DNA from: Arthrobacter sp. ERGS1:01
Lineage (GTDB): Bacteria > Actinomycetota > Actinomycetes > Actinomycetales > Micrococcaceae
Length of the DNA: 64,000 nt
Direction: 5' to 3'
Assembly (NCBI RefSeq): GCF_001281315.1
Contig: NZ_CP012479.1
Span: 1,612,001 to 1,676,000, forward strand
The notes beneath the pieces are model-generated. The model saw nothing but the letters and a program-made list of their open reading frames with translations, was not told the DNA's origin and made no database searches. Positions 8,721-16,853 of this stretch are shown here, one piece after another (the stretch's first letter is position 1; each line of letters opens with the position of its first letter). A program made the position numbers and the translations under genes.

Positions 8721-9779
8721 TTAGCGCGCCCCCGCGCTTTCGCGGATCTCCACGGAACCGGTGATGCGTGTTTCGTGCCTGCTGCCGGGGTCCAGGGCAA
8801 GCTCCGCGGCCACCTTGCCAATGTCTTCCAGGGGCAGCCGGTAGGTGGTCAGCCCGGGGGAATGGTCGCGCAGGGTGGGGATGTCATCGAAGCCGGCCAC
8901 CTGGACGTCCTCGGGGACGCGCAGGCCGCGGGAGCGCAGCGCCGTCATGGCACCCAGGGCCATGACGTCGTTGGCGGCCAGGATGCAGAGCGGCCCGGCG
9001 TCGGCTGTGCCGGGCCCGGTGAAGCCTGGTCCGGTGAAGCCGAGTGTGTCGAGGCACTCCAGGGTGGCGTCGAAGCCGCCGCGGCTCGTGAAGGCGCCGC
9101 CAACTACCGCCAGGGGTGTCACGGCCGCCGCGGAGAGGGCCTGCACAAAGCCCTCCACGCGGTGCCGCGCCGTATTGCGGTCGGATGGCCCGGCCAGGAT
9201 CGCGAAACGGGTAGTGCCCCTGGCGAGCAGGGCATCGGCCAGGGCGGCCGCGCCCTCCTTGTTGGCAATGCTGACGGCGGCCGCTCCCGGGATCTCCGTG
9301 GCGCCCAGCACCACCACCCGTCCGCCATTGTCGATGTACCGGCCCAGGGCCTTGCTGATCCGGGGGTCCTCATCCCGGGGGCGGGAAGCGGCCAGGATGA
9401 TGGCGTCGGTGCGGTAGGAGATGAACGCGCTGACGGCGGCAAGCTCCGCGTCTCCCGGACCCAGCCCCTCTCCGGCAACGTCGGTGCCGGCCAGCAGCAC
9501 CTGGCGCCGGTGTTTGGCGGCGCTTTCCTGGACGCCGTGCGCAATGGCGGAGAAGTAGGGGTCGGCAATGTCGTGGACCACCAGCCCGATCAGGCTCGTG
9601 GAGGAACGGGCCAGTGCCTGCGCCTGGGCATTGGCCACATAGCCCAACTCCTCCGCGGCGGCCTTGACCCGCTCGGCGATGTCCGCTGCGGGAGTCCGGG
9701 CGGAACCGTTGAGGACCCGGGAGGCGGTGGCCAGTGATACGCCGGCGCGGCGGGCCACTTCGGTGAGTTTGACGGGCAC
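8721..9779 (-). CDS. LacI-family transcriptional regulator
   Basis: The protein has an N-terminal LacI helix-turn-helix at about residues 3-25 (KLTEVARRAGVSLATASRVL) and a periplasmic-binding-protein-like effector domain, 352 residues in all. I start it at the GTG at 9779, which begins the canonical HTH. It is divergent from the Gfo/Idh-DUF993-isomerase operon, and a perfect palindrome typical of LacI-family operators lies between them. It therefore most likely represses that operon and perhaps itself, with a sugar or polyol as inducer. The inducer is unknown. Confidence 0.9.
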   Translation of the reverse strand: MPVKLTEVARRAGVSLATASRVLNGSARTPAADIAERVKAAAEELGYVANAQAQALARSSTSLIGLVVHDIADPYFSAIAHGVQESAAKHRRQVLLAGTDVAGEGLGPGDAELAAVSAFISYRTDAIILAASRPRDEDPRISKALGRYIDNGGRVVVLGATEIPGAAAVSIANKEGAAALADALLARGTTRFAILAGPSDRNTARHRVEGFVQALSAAAVTPLAVVGGAFTSRGGFDATLECLDTLGFTGPGFTGPGTADAGPLCILAANDVMALGAMTALRSRGLRVPEDVQVAGFDDIPTLRDHSPGLTTYRLPLEDIGKVAAELALDPGSRHETRITGSVEIRESAGAR

Positions 9780-9849
9780 GGAGCGGTCCTTCTTGTGGGG
9801 TCGGTGCGGGCAAAACCGGGGTCTTGACCGGCTGGTGACTTCAGCATAT

Positions 9850-9869
9850 ATTGGAAAGCGCTTTCCAAT
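9850..9869. promoter_or_regulatory. Perfect 20-bp palindromic LacI-family operator
   Basis: The sequence ATTGGAAAGCGCTTTCCAAT is a perfect inverted repeat with a central CG, the hallmark of LacI/GalR operators. It lies 71 bases upstream of the LacI start and 57 bases upstream of the Gfo/Idh GTG, so it can control both directions. Confidence 0.85.
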
Positions 9870-9925
9870 CACTGGGCCACGCCGCACCACGAGCGTGGGC
9901 CGCCACTACTTTTATGGAGATACCC

Positions 9926-11182
9926 GTGACCCTCAATGCCACCATCGAGCCAATCGCATCCGTGCCCGCTGCTGCCGAGCTGATTGCGACGGAGCAGACT
10001 GCCACGAAGCGGTCTGCCGCTGACCGCCCCGCGGTGATCCGCATCGCCATGAACGGCATCACCGGCCGCATGGGCTACCGCCAGCACCTGCTTCGGTCCA
10101 TCCTGCCGTTGCGCGATTCGGGCCTGACCCTGGAGGATGGCACGAAGGTGGCGATCGAGCCGATCCTGGTGGGCCGCAACGCGGAGAAGGTGCGCGAGCT
10201 GGCCGAGCTGCACAACGTGGAGCACTGGACCACCGACCTGGACTCCGTGATCGAGGACCCCACGGTCGACGTCGTCTTTGACGCCTCGATGACGAGCCTG
10301 CGCGCCGCCACGCTGAAGAAGGCCATGGCCGCCGGCAAGCACATCTTCACCGAAAAGCCCACCGCGGAAACCCTGGCGGAAGCCATTGAACTTGCCCGGA
10401 TCGGCCGCGAATCCGGCGTCACGGCCGGCGTCGTGCACGACAAGCTCTACCTGCCGGGCCTGGTGAAGCTGCGCCGCCTCGTGGACGAGGGCTTCTTTGG
10501 CCGCATCCTCTCGATCCGCGGGGAATTTGGCTACTGGGTGTTCGAGGGCGACCACCAGGCCGCCCAGCGCCCCTCTTGGAACTACCGCAAGGAGGACGGT
10601 GGCGGCATGACCACCGACATGTTCTGCCACTGGAACTACGTGCTCGAGGGCATCATCGGCACCGTCAAGAGCGTCAACGCCAAGACCGCCACCCACATCC
10701 CGGCCCGCTGGGACGAGGCGGGCCAGGAGTATGCGGCCACGGCCGACGACGCCGCGTACGGCATCTTCGAGCTCGAGACGCCCGGGGGAGACCCCGTCAT
10801 TGGCCAGATCAACTCCTCCTGGGCCGTCCGCGTCTACCGTGACGAGCTGGTGGAGTTCCAGATCGACGGCACGCACGGCTCCGCCGTCGCCGGCCTGCGC
10901 AAATGCGTCTCGCAGCAGCGCGCCAACACGCCCAAGCCTGTGTGGAACCCGGACCTGCCCGTCACGGAGTCCTTCCGCGAGCAGTGGGCCGAGGTGCCCG
11001 CCAACGCCGACCTCGACAATGGCTTCAAGCTGCAGTGGGAGGAATTCCTGCGCGACGTCGTGGCCGGCCGCGAACACCGCTTCGGCCTGCTTTCCGCCGC
11101 ACGCGGCGTGCAACTGGCCGAACTGGGCCTGCAGTCCTCCGCCGAACGCCGCACGCTCGACATCCCCGCGATCGAGCTGTAG
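9926..11182 (+). CDS. Gfo/Idh/MocA-family NAD(P)-dependent oxidoreductase
   Basis: This is a sugar or polyol dehydrogenase of the Gfo/Idh/MocA family, 418 residues. A Rossmann nucleotide-binding segment (AMNGITGRMGYR) is followed by the family's EKP motif at about 143-145 (IFTEKPTAETL), whose Lys is catalytic in characterised members. I start it at the GTG at 9926, five bases after GGAGA; an in-frame ATG at 9914 would overlap that ribosome site. It heads a three-gene operon with two bases to the next gene. Probable role: oxidation of a carbohydrate hydroxyl to a ketone as the first step of a pathway. The substrate is unassigned. Confidence 0.87.
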   Translation: MTLNATIEPIASVPAAAELIATEQTATKRSAADRPAVIRIAMNGITGRMGYRQHLLRSILPLRDSGLTLEDGTKVAIEPILVGRNAEKVRELAELHNVEHWTTDLDSVIEDPTVDVVFDASMTSLRAATLKKAMAAGKHIFTEKPTAETLAEAIELARIGRESGVTAGVVHDKLYLPGLVKLRRLVDEGFFGRILSIRGEFGYWVFEGDHQAAQRPSWNYRKEDGGGMTTDMFCHWNYVLEGIIGTVKSVNAKTATHIPARWDEAGQEYAATADDAAYGIFELETPGGDPVIGQINSSWAVRVYRDELVEFQIDGTHGSAVAGLRKCVSQQRANTPKPVWNPDLPVTESFREQWAEVPANADLDNGFKLQWEEFLRDVVAGREHRFGLLSAARGVQLAELGLQSSAERRTLDIPAIEL

Positions 11183-11184
11183 CC

Positions 11185-12408
11185 ATGGCCCCCACCATCA
11201 CCCTCCCGCTGGCCACCGGCGAATTGGCAGCCCTCACCCTCAACCCGGCGGGCCCCTGGCGCAAGCCCACGGCGCTGATCCGCTCCCGCAAGGTCTACGC
11301 CGCGGCCCATGTGACCCCGAAGGTGCTGGGCAACAACACGCCCGGCGCCGCGGCGGACATTGACTGGGACGCCACCCTGGCATTTCGCCGCGAGCTCTGG
11401 AGCTGGGGCGTGGGCATCGCCGACGCCATGGACACCGCCCAGCGCGGCATGGGCCTTGACTGGTCCGCCACGCAGGAACTCATCAAGCGCAGTGCCGCCG
11501 AGGCTGCGCTCATTGCAACCCCGGAGCGCACGGTCCGGGACCTCCTGGCATGCGGCGCCGGCACGGACCAACTGGACCCGGCCGCCGTCGAACCCGGCCA
11601 GGCCGGGCTGGATGCGGTACTGGCCGCCTACCGCGAACAGATCGCCGCGGTCGAGGCGTCCGGCGCCAAGGTCATCATCATGGCCTCCCGCGCCCTGGCC
11701 AAGGTGGCGCAGGGCCCGGAGGGCTACCTCGCCATATACGGCACGCTGCTCACCGAGGTGAAGGAGCCGGTGGTGCTGCACTGGCTGGGCACCATGTTCG
11801 ACCCTTCCCTTGCGGGCTATTGGGGGAGTGCCGATACCGGCGCCGCGACGGCCACCTTCCGGCAGCTCATCGCGACCCACACCGCAAAGGTGGACGGCGT
11901 GAAGGTGTCCCTGCTCGACGCCGGCCACGAGGTTGCGCTGCGGGCCGGCCTGCCCGCGGGCGTGCGCCTCTATACGGGTGACGATTTCAACTACCCCGAG
12001 CTCATCGACGGCGACGGCACCCATCATTCGGATGCGCTGCTGGGCATTTTCGCCGCGATCGCCCCGGCCGCCTCCACGGCGCTGCAGGAGTACGACGCCG
12101 GCCGCCCGGCGCAGGCGCGGGCCATCCTGGATTCCACCCGGGACCTGGGCCTGCACATCTTCGAGGCGCCCACCTACTACTACAAGACGGGCATCGCGTT
12201 CCTCGCCTGGCTCAACGGCTTCCAGCCCGGCTTCCAGATGGTCGGCGGCCTGCACTCCGGGCGGGACGTGGACCACCTGGTGAAGCTGTTCCGGCTGGCC
12301 AACACCGCCGGGCTCCTCCTGGATCCCGACGTGGCCGCCGGCCGCATGTCCGGGTTCCTGAACACCGCCGGCATTGCCTCCGAGATCCTCGAAGGAGCCA
12401 CGGCATGA
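11185..12408 (+). CDS. DUF993 family protein, predicted TIM-barrel lyase/aldolase-like
   Basis: I recognise this 407-residue protein as the DUF993 family, which database annotations place near dihydrodipicolinate synthase-like TIM barrels; its reaction has not been established to my knowledge. The start is the ATG at 11185, two bases after the dehydrogenase stop, so translation is probably coupled. Its stop overlaps the next start as ATGA. There are no membrane segments or signal peptide, so it is cytoplasmic. Its fixed position between a dehydrogenase and an isomerase suggests a carbon-carbon cleavage or a related step on a keto-sugar. That role is inference. Confidence 0.75.
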   Translation: MAPTITLPLATGELAALTLNPAGPWRKPTALIRSRKVYAAAHVTPKVLGNNTPGAAADIDWDATLAFRRELWSWGVGIADAMDTAQRGMGLDWSATQELIKRSAAEAALIATPERTVRDLLACGAGTDQLDPAAVEPGQAGLDAVLAAYREQIAAVEASGAKVIIMASRALAKVAQGPEGYLAIYGTLLTEVKEPVVLHWLGTMFDPSLAGYWGSADTGAATATFRQLIATHTAKVDGVKVSLLDAGHEVALRAGLPAGVRLYTGDDFNYPELIDGDGTHHSDALLGIFAAIAPAASTALQEYDAGRPAQARAILDSTRDLGLHIFEAPTYYYKTGIAFLAWLNGFQPGFQMVGGLHSGRDVDHLVKLFRLANTAGLLLDPDVAAGRMSGFLNTAGIASEILEGATA

Positions 12409-13316
12409 GCACCTTTGGCAAGCTTTCCATCAACACGGCCACCATCAAGAAGGCCTCCCTGGAGCAGGCCCTTGAGCTGACGGCCGCCGCCGGCCTGTCG
12501 CACATCGGGTTGTGGCGTGACAAGGTGGCCGAGGTGGGGCTGGAGCGGGCCGTTGACATGGTCAAGGCCTCCGGGCTGCAGGTCTCCAGCCTGTGCCGCG
12601 GCGGCTTCCTGACGGCCGCGGACGGGCCCGGCCAGGCTGCCGCCCTGGCCGATAACAAGGCCGCCATCCTGGAGGCCGTTGCACTTGGCACCACCGAGGT
12701 CATCATGGTGGTGGGAGGGTTGCCCGAGTTCAGCGTGGCACCCGGAGCCGTCGACTCTGCTGCGGGGGATGACGGAGCCGCGTCTGCCGTTGTCGGGGGC
12801 AAGGACCTGGTCCTGGCGCGCCGGCGGGTGGCCGACCGCCTCGCCGAACTGGTGCCGTTCGCCGCAGAACACGGCGTCCGCCTGGTCCTGGAAGCCCTGC
12901 ACCCCATGTACGCCGCCGACCGCGCGGTGTTGTCGACGCTGGGGCAGGCCCTCGATCTGGCAGCCCCGCACTCGGCCGCGGCACTCGGCGTCGTGGTGGA
13001 CACCTTCCACGTCTGGTGGGACCCGGACCTCGAGGCGCAAATTGCGCGCGCCGGTGCCGAGGGCCGCCTGGCGTCCTACCAGGTGTGCGACTTCAACCTG
13101 CCCATCGCCGCCGACGCCCTGCTCTCCCGGGGGTTCATGGGCGACGGCGTGATCGACTTCGCCACGATCGGCCGGTGGGTGGCCGACGCCGGTTACGACG
13201 GCGTCGTCGAGGTGGAAATCTTCAACGAGGACATCTGGGCACAGCCCTTCGCGGACGTGATCGACACCGTGAAGGAGCGGTACGCAAAGCTCGTGGCCCC
13301 ACAACTGCAGGCATAG
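12405..13316 (+). CDS. Sugar phosphate isomerase/epimerase family protein (AP endonuclease 2-like TIM barrel)
   Basis: This 303-residue protein belongs to the xylose isomerase-like TIM-barrel superfamily that includes IolE, IolI and hydroxypyruvate isomerase. Candidate metal ligands are the Glu of RLVLEALHPM, the Asp/His pair in VVVDTFHVWWDP and the Glu of VVEVEIFNED near the end. The start overlaps the DUF993 stop (ATGA) and has GAAGGAG upstream. As the third gene of the LacI-controlled operon it probably isomerises, epimerises or dehydrates the ketone made by the dehydrogenase. Which reaction is unknown. Confidence 0.83.
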   Translation: MSTFGKLSINTATIKKASLEQALELTAAAGLSHIGLWRDKVAEVGLERAVDMVKASGLQVSSLCRGGFLTAADGPGQAAALADNKAAILEAVALGTTEVIMVVGGLPEFSVAPGAVDSAAGDDGAASAVVGGKDLVLARRRVADRLAELVPFAAEHGVRLVLEALHPMYAADRAVLSTLGQALDLAAPHSAAALGVVVDTFHVWWDPDLEAQIARAGAEGRLASYQVCDFNLPIAADALLSRGFMGDGVIDFATIGRWVADAGYDGVVEVEIFNEDIWAQPFADVIDTVKERYAKLVAPQLQA

Positions 13317-13324
13317 ACAGCTGT

Positions 13325-13356
13325 AGTTAAAAGCAGGCGCAGTTAAAAGCAGGCGC
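13325..13356. repeat. Two perfect tandem 16-bp direct repeats
   Basis: The unit AGTTAAAAGCAGGCGC occurs twice without a gap (13325-13340 and 13341-13356), nine bases after the isomerase stop. The second copy runs into the left arm of the following inverted repeat. Confidence 0.9.
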
Positions 13357-13451
13357 CGGCGACGGTGTTTTCGAAAGCGACGTCAGGGAGGCCAAAGGCC
13401 GCCCGCGGCCGATGGCCGGAAAGTCGCTGAGGAAATGCCGTCGCCGGCGCC
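13352..13451. terminator. Long inverted repeat between convergent genes
   Basis: Perfect 14-base arms GGCGCCGGCGACGG (13352-13365) and CCGTCGCCGGCGCC (13438-13451) enclose 72 bases that hold a further AGCGAC/GTCGCT pair and several GGCC blocks. The structure lies between the convergent isomerase and UDG-like genes. Termination is the simplest reading; a repetitive element is possible. Confidence 0.5.
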
Positions 13452-13468
13452 CTTCGTGCGTCTTGTTC

Positions 13469-14104
13469 CTAGCGGCCCTTGACGGGGATGCCGGAGCGGG
13501 TCATCGACTCGGCGTAGGCCTTGGCGGACTCCAGCAGCCACTGTTCCTGGCGCTCGGGCGAACCGGCAAAGCTTCGTCCGCTCAGCGAGCGGACCTTGTA
13601 GATGCCGAAGCCGCGCTTGTAGAGCATGGGGCCCTGGGCCTTCAGGAGCTGGTCGGCCAGGCGGTGGGCCTCGGTGCCGTGGGCCACCAGGGCCGAGGCG
13701 CGGGGCACCAGCGTCATGAACTTCACGAGGGGGCGCAGGCCCTGCTCGATCTGCGGTGCCGTGAGGCGGCCGTTCGGTTCGCCCGGGGTGAACCAGGGGT
13801 GCACGTTCCAGGGCATCACGTAGCTGGGGCGCAGGCCCAGCTGCCAGTGGATGCCCAGCAGGCGCGTTGCGGCCTGCTCGTCGCCGGCCGTGACGAAGCC
13901 GGAGGCGTCCATCTCGCCCACATTGGAGAACAAGCTGATGATGCGGCACTCATCGATGTCGTGGACCGGATCAACATAAGCGACCTGCTGCTGGGGCCGG
14001 GCCTCGGCAAGAGCATCGCAGAGCTCGGTGATGGGTGCAATGTTCTCGTCATAGCGACGGTTCCAGAGCTGTTCACGCAGTGATTCAGTAGCCACGGAAG
14101 TCAT
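13469..14104 (-). CDS. Uracil-DNA glycosylase superfamily protein
   Basis: This 211-residue protein resembles actinobacterial members of the uracil-DNA glycosylase superfamily. Supporting segments are VGEMDASGF, which resembles the first active-site motif, MPWNVHPWF in the middle and VAHGTEAHR near the C-terminal third. The start is the ATG at 14104 with AAGGAG about 12 bases upstream. It is not a canonical family 1 Ung, because the GQDPYH motif is absent. It would remove damaged bases or bind DNA, but activity cannot be inferred with certainty. It is monocistronic and divergent from padR. Confidence 0.65.
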   Translation of the reverse strand: MTSVATESLREQLWNRRYDENIAPITELCDALAEARPQQQVAYVDPVHDIDECRIISLFSNVGEMDASGFVTAGDEQAATRLLGIHWQLGLRPSYVMPWNVHPWFTPGEPNGRLTAPQIEQGLRPLVKFMTLVPRASALVAHGTEAHRLADQLLKAQGPMLYKRGFGIYKVRSLSGRSFAGSPERQEQWLLESAKAYAESMTRSGIPVKGR

Positions 14105-14319
14105 TGAGGGCTTGGTCTCCTTGAGGGTAAAAGTGATGTGGGAGGCGCTTCCCCAAAAGGGCCTTGGTCCAGCGGTTCAGCTTACCAATCTTTCTCTGTT
14201 CATGGGATTCGGGAGGTTGTGTTAGGGGTGGCCGCTGTGGGCGATTGTGAGAAACTCAACATCGTTTTTTGCGGAGCGCCGCCGGGGTGCGGAAATGAAA
14301 ATAACCCTTCCGCACAAAG

Positions 14320-14338
14320 TACTGTATCTGTTACAGTA
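14320..14338. promoter_or_regulatory. Probable PadR operator
   Basis: The inverted repeat TACTGTA-tctgt-TACAGTA has perfect 7-base arms and ends six bases before the padR ATG, covering the zone just upstream of the ribosome site. PadR-family regulators often bind such dyads in their own promoters, so autorepression is likely. Confidence 0.65.
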
Positions 14339-14344
14339 AAGGAC

Positions 14345-14722
14345 ATGGCACGCAACCCAGAGGAAACCCCTCCCCAGTCCGAACCGTTCGCGGCGGATTT
14401 GCTCCGCGGGCACACCGACACGATCGTCCTGGGCGTGCTCCGGGACGCCGAACGGTACGGCTTCGAAATCTACAAGACCATCCGGGACGCAACCGGCGGG
14501 CGCTACGAGATCAAGGAAGCCACCCTCTATGCCACCTACCGCAGGCTCGTCAAGGACGGGCTCGTGGAGGCCAGCTGGGGGGATGAAACCCAGGGCGGCC
14601 GGCGGAAGTACTACCGCATCACCGACGCCGGCCGCGCCGTCTACCGCAAGAACGTCCTGGACTGGACGGCAACGCAAGAGATCATCAATTCGCTCCTGAA
14701 CGTGAAAGGCGGCACGCCGTGA
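14345..14722 (+). CDS. PadR-family transcriptional regulator
   Basis: This small winged-helix regulator, 125 residues, has the PadR core (TIVLGVLRDAERYGFEIYK, then the recognition region ATLYATYRRLVKDGLVEASW and the wing GRRKYYRITDAG). A longer open frame exists upstream, but the ATG at 14345 follows AAAGGA closely and gives a normal PadR start. It overlaps the next gene by four bases (GTGA), so regulator and membrane protein are co-expressed. In this family such pairs often control a membrane or transport function; the ABC exporter at 15825 is a plausible target. The ligand is unknown. Confidence 0.88.
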   Translation: MARNPEETPPQSEPFAADLLRGHTDTIVLGVLRDAERYGFEIYKTIRDATGGRYEIKEATLYATYRRLVKDGLVEASWGDETQGGRRKYYRITDAGRAVYRKNVLDWTATQEIINSLLNVKGGTP

Positions 14723-15666
14723 GCAGCGCCGAGAACCCCAACATCCACCGCTACCTCGACGACGCCTTCGCGGACGTGTCCATGAACGCCGAACTCCGGG
14801 ACCTCAAGGAGGAGATCCGCTCCAACCTGGCCGAACGCGTGGCGGAACTGACGGGGCAGGGGGCCACCCCGGCCGACGCCGCCGCCCGGGCCATCGACGA
14901 GTTCGGCGACCTCGGCGAGGTGATCTCCTCGGTGCAGTCGGGCCAAGGCGCGGAGCCGTTGTCCAAAGCGGCCACCCAGGCCCAGGCATTCGCCGTCAAC
15001 AAGGTCACCCCGCGCCCCGGCTTCGTCATCGGGACCGTGATCCTGGCGCTCGTTGCCGTTGCGTCCCTGCTCTGGTTCATCTTGATCCTTGCCGGCAGCA
15101 ATCCGGGTGCCGGCGATGCGGGGACCGGCCCCGCGGCGGCCGTGCTGGCCGGATTTGCCGCGACGCTCTCCATCGGCGCCATCACGGCGTGGAGCCTGCG
15201 CCAGGAAACCAGCCAGGACCACCCCGTGCCGCTGCGCCGGGCCCTGGGCTATGGCGCGGGTGCCGCGGCCGCCGTCGCCGGCCTGTTCCTGATGTCCTTG
15301 GTGGTCCTGGCCGGCATGGGGCTGCTGTTCGCCGGCGCATTCGTGCTGCTGGGCGCGGTGGTGATCTTCATCAAGCTGGGCCTGTCCCAAAGCAACCGGA
15401 AAAAGGCGTGGGCGCGCGAGGTCCAGCGCGACTACCAGGGCATGGACAGGTTCTCCCAGGACCCCGTGGCCGCCGCCCGCTTCGGCATCTACACGGCGGT
15501 GATCTGGCTCGTGGCGCTGGCGCTGTTCGTGTGGCTGAGCTTCACGGCCGGCTTTGCCTACTCCTGGCTCGCGCTGCTCGCGGGGCTCGTCGTCTTCATG
15601 CTGGTCCTGGCCCGGATGCTGTTCCCTTCCGGAGAGGGGTCGCTGCACAAGTCAAAGGAGAAGTAG
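14719..15666 (+). CDS. Permease prefix domain-like integral membrane protein, PadR partner
   Basis: The N-terminal 75 residues are soluble and helical, with a region (LKEEIRSNLAERVAELTGQG...DEFGDLGEV) resembling the permease prefix/DUF1700-like domains found next to PadR regulators. After residue about 105 there are several hydrophobic segments consistent with six membrane helices. The start is GTG in the GTGA overlap with padR. Function is not established. By analogy with PadR-linked partners it may sense or transmit an envelope signal. It ends just before a hairpin, which separates it from the ABC exporter genes. Confidence 0.65.
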   Translation: MSSAENPNIHRYLDDAFADVSMNAELRDLKEEIRSNLAERVAELTGQGATPADAAARAIDEFGDLGEVISSVQSGQGAEPLSKAATQAQAFAVNKVTPRPGFVIGTVILALVAVASLLWFILILAGSNPGAGDAGTGPAAAVLAGFAATLSIGAITAWSLRQETSQDHPVPLRRALGYGAGAAAAVAGLFLMSLVVLAGMGLLFAGAFVLLGAVVIFIKLGLSQSNRKKAWAREVQRDYQGMDRFSQDPVAAARFGIYTAVIWLVALALFVWLSFTAGFAYSWLALLAGLVVFMLVLARMLFPSGEGSLHKSKEK

Positions 15667-15680
15667 CACAACAAAAACAA

Positions 15681-15710
15681 GCGGCCCGGATGTTCGAGCA
15701 TCCGGACCGC
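15681..15710 (+). terminator. Rho-independent-like terminator
   Basis: Twelve-base arms (15681-15692 and 15699-15710) differ at one position and enclose TTCGAG. They follow the membrane-protein stop by 14 bases. No strong U tract follows, as is common in actinobacteria. Confidence 0.6.
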
Positions 15711-15824
15711 CTGCACCAACCATTGAGTCTCCCCAACCGGGGTGTTGCGCTAACAACCTCAAGGCACACTTAAAGTTTACGGCAGCACCCGCGGCACAAG
15801 AGGCTCCCACACAAGGAGCCAACC

Positions 15825-16853
15825 ATGGCACACGCATCATCCACACCGGCACTGGAAGCCTCCGGGCTGGTCAAGTCCTACCCGGGCGGGCACGGCTTGC
15901 CCCGTGTCGAGGCCCTCTCCGCACTGAGCTTCGCCGTCGAACCGGGCACCATCTTCGGCCTGCTGGGCCCCAACGGCGCCGGGAAATCCACCACCGTCAA
16001 GATCCTCTCCACGCTGTCCCGCGCCGATTCCGGCCAGGCGTTCGTGGCCGGGTTCGACGTCGCCCGCAACCCCGGGCGCGTCCGTCGCGCCATCGGGCTG
16101 GTCGCCCAAAAACAAGTCTGCGACCCCATGGACACGGGCAGGGAAAACCTTGTCCTGGCGGGCCGGCTGCAGGGGCTGTCCGGGCCCGCCGCCAAGGCCC
16201 GGGCCACGGAATTGCTGGACCGGTTCTCCCTGACGGACTCCGCGCACCGCCTCGTGAAGACGTATTCGGGCGGCATGGCACGCAAGCTCGACGTCGCCCT
16301 GGGGCTCATGCACCGCCCACAGGTGTTGTTCCTCGACGAGCCCACCGCGGGCCTCGACCCGGAGGCCCGAGCCGAAATGTGGGCCGAACTGGAGACCATG
16401 GCCCGCGCGGAGGAAATGACGGTGCTGCTGACCACCCACTACCTCGAGGAGGCCGACCGGCTCGCCAGCAGGCTCGCCATCGTCGACCACGGCACGGTGG
16501 TGGTCGAGGGCACCCCGGAGGAACTCAAGGATGCCCTGCACGGTGACGCGGTCGCCGTCGAACTCGCCGGAGGGGCGCAGGCCGCCATGGCCGCACTGGA
16601 ACTGCTGTCCGGCGACGGGCTGCTGCGGGAGGTGCTCGCCGACGGCGGCACGTTGCACGGCCGGGCCGATTCTGGGGCGGCGGCACTCCCGCAGCTCCTG
16701 GCCCGGCTGGATGCGGCGGGCCTCCCCGTCGCGTCCGCCACCGTCTCCCGGCCCAGCCTGGACGACGTCTACCTGCGCCACACGGGCCACGCCTTCGCTG
16801 CACAAGGCTCCGCCACCAGCGGCTCCGGCATGGAATCGGAGCGTGTGGCATGA
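15825..16853 (+). CDS. ABC transporter ATP-binding protein, DrrA/daunorubicin-resistance type
   Basis: This 342-residue ATPase has Walker A GPNGAGKST near residue 47, the signature YSGGMARKLDVALGL and the Walker B VLFLDEPTAGLDP. The C-terminal extension after the NBD is typical of the DrrA subgroup, which exports drugs or lipids. The start ATG has AAGGAG upstream (CACAAGGAGCCAACC). It overlaps the permease gene by four bases, so the two subunits are made together. The substrate is unknown; the nearby PadR pair is a possible regulator. Confidence 0.88.
   Translation: MAHASSTPALEASGLVKSYPGGHGLPRVEALSALSFAVEPGTIFGLLGPNGAGKSTTVKILSTLSRADSGQAFVAGFDVARNPGRVRRAIGLVAQKQVCDPMDTGRENLVLAGRLQGLSGPAAKARATELLDRFSLTDSAHRLVKTYSGGMARKLDVALGLMHRPQVLFLDEPTAGLDPEARAEMWAELETMARAEEMTVLLTTHYLEEADRLASRLAIVDHGTVVVEGTPEELKDALHGDAVAVELAGGAQAAMAALELLSGDGLLREVLADGGTLHGRADSGAAALPQLLARLDAAGLPVASATVSRPSLDDVYLRHTGHAFAAQGSATSGSGMESERVA

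Noticed and set aside
10834..12276. A minus-strand frame of 480 codons.
   Set aside because: It overlaps the Gfo/Idh and DUF993 genes, which have strong context and family evidence; its sequence has no domain signature.
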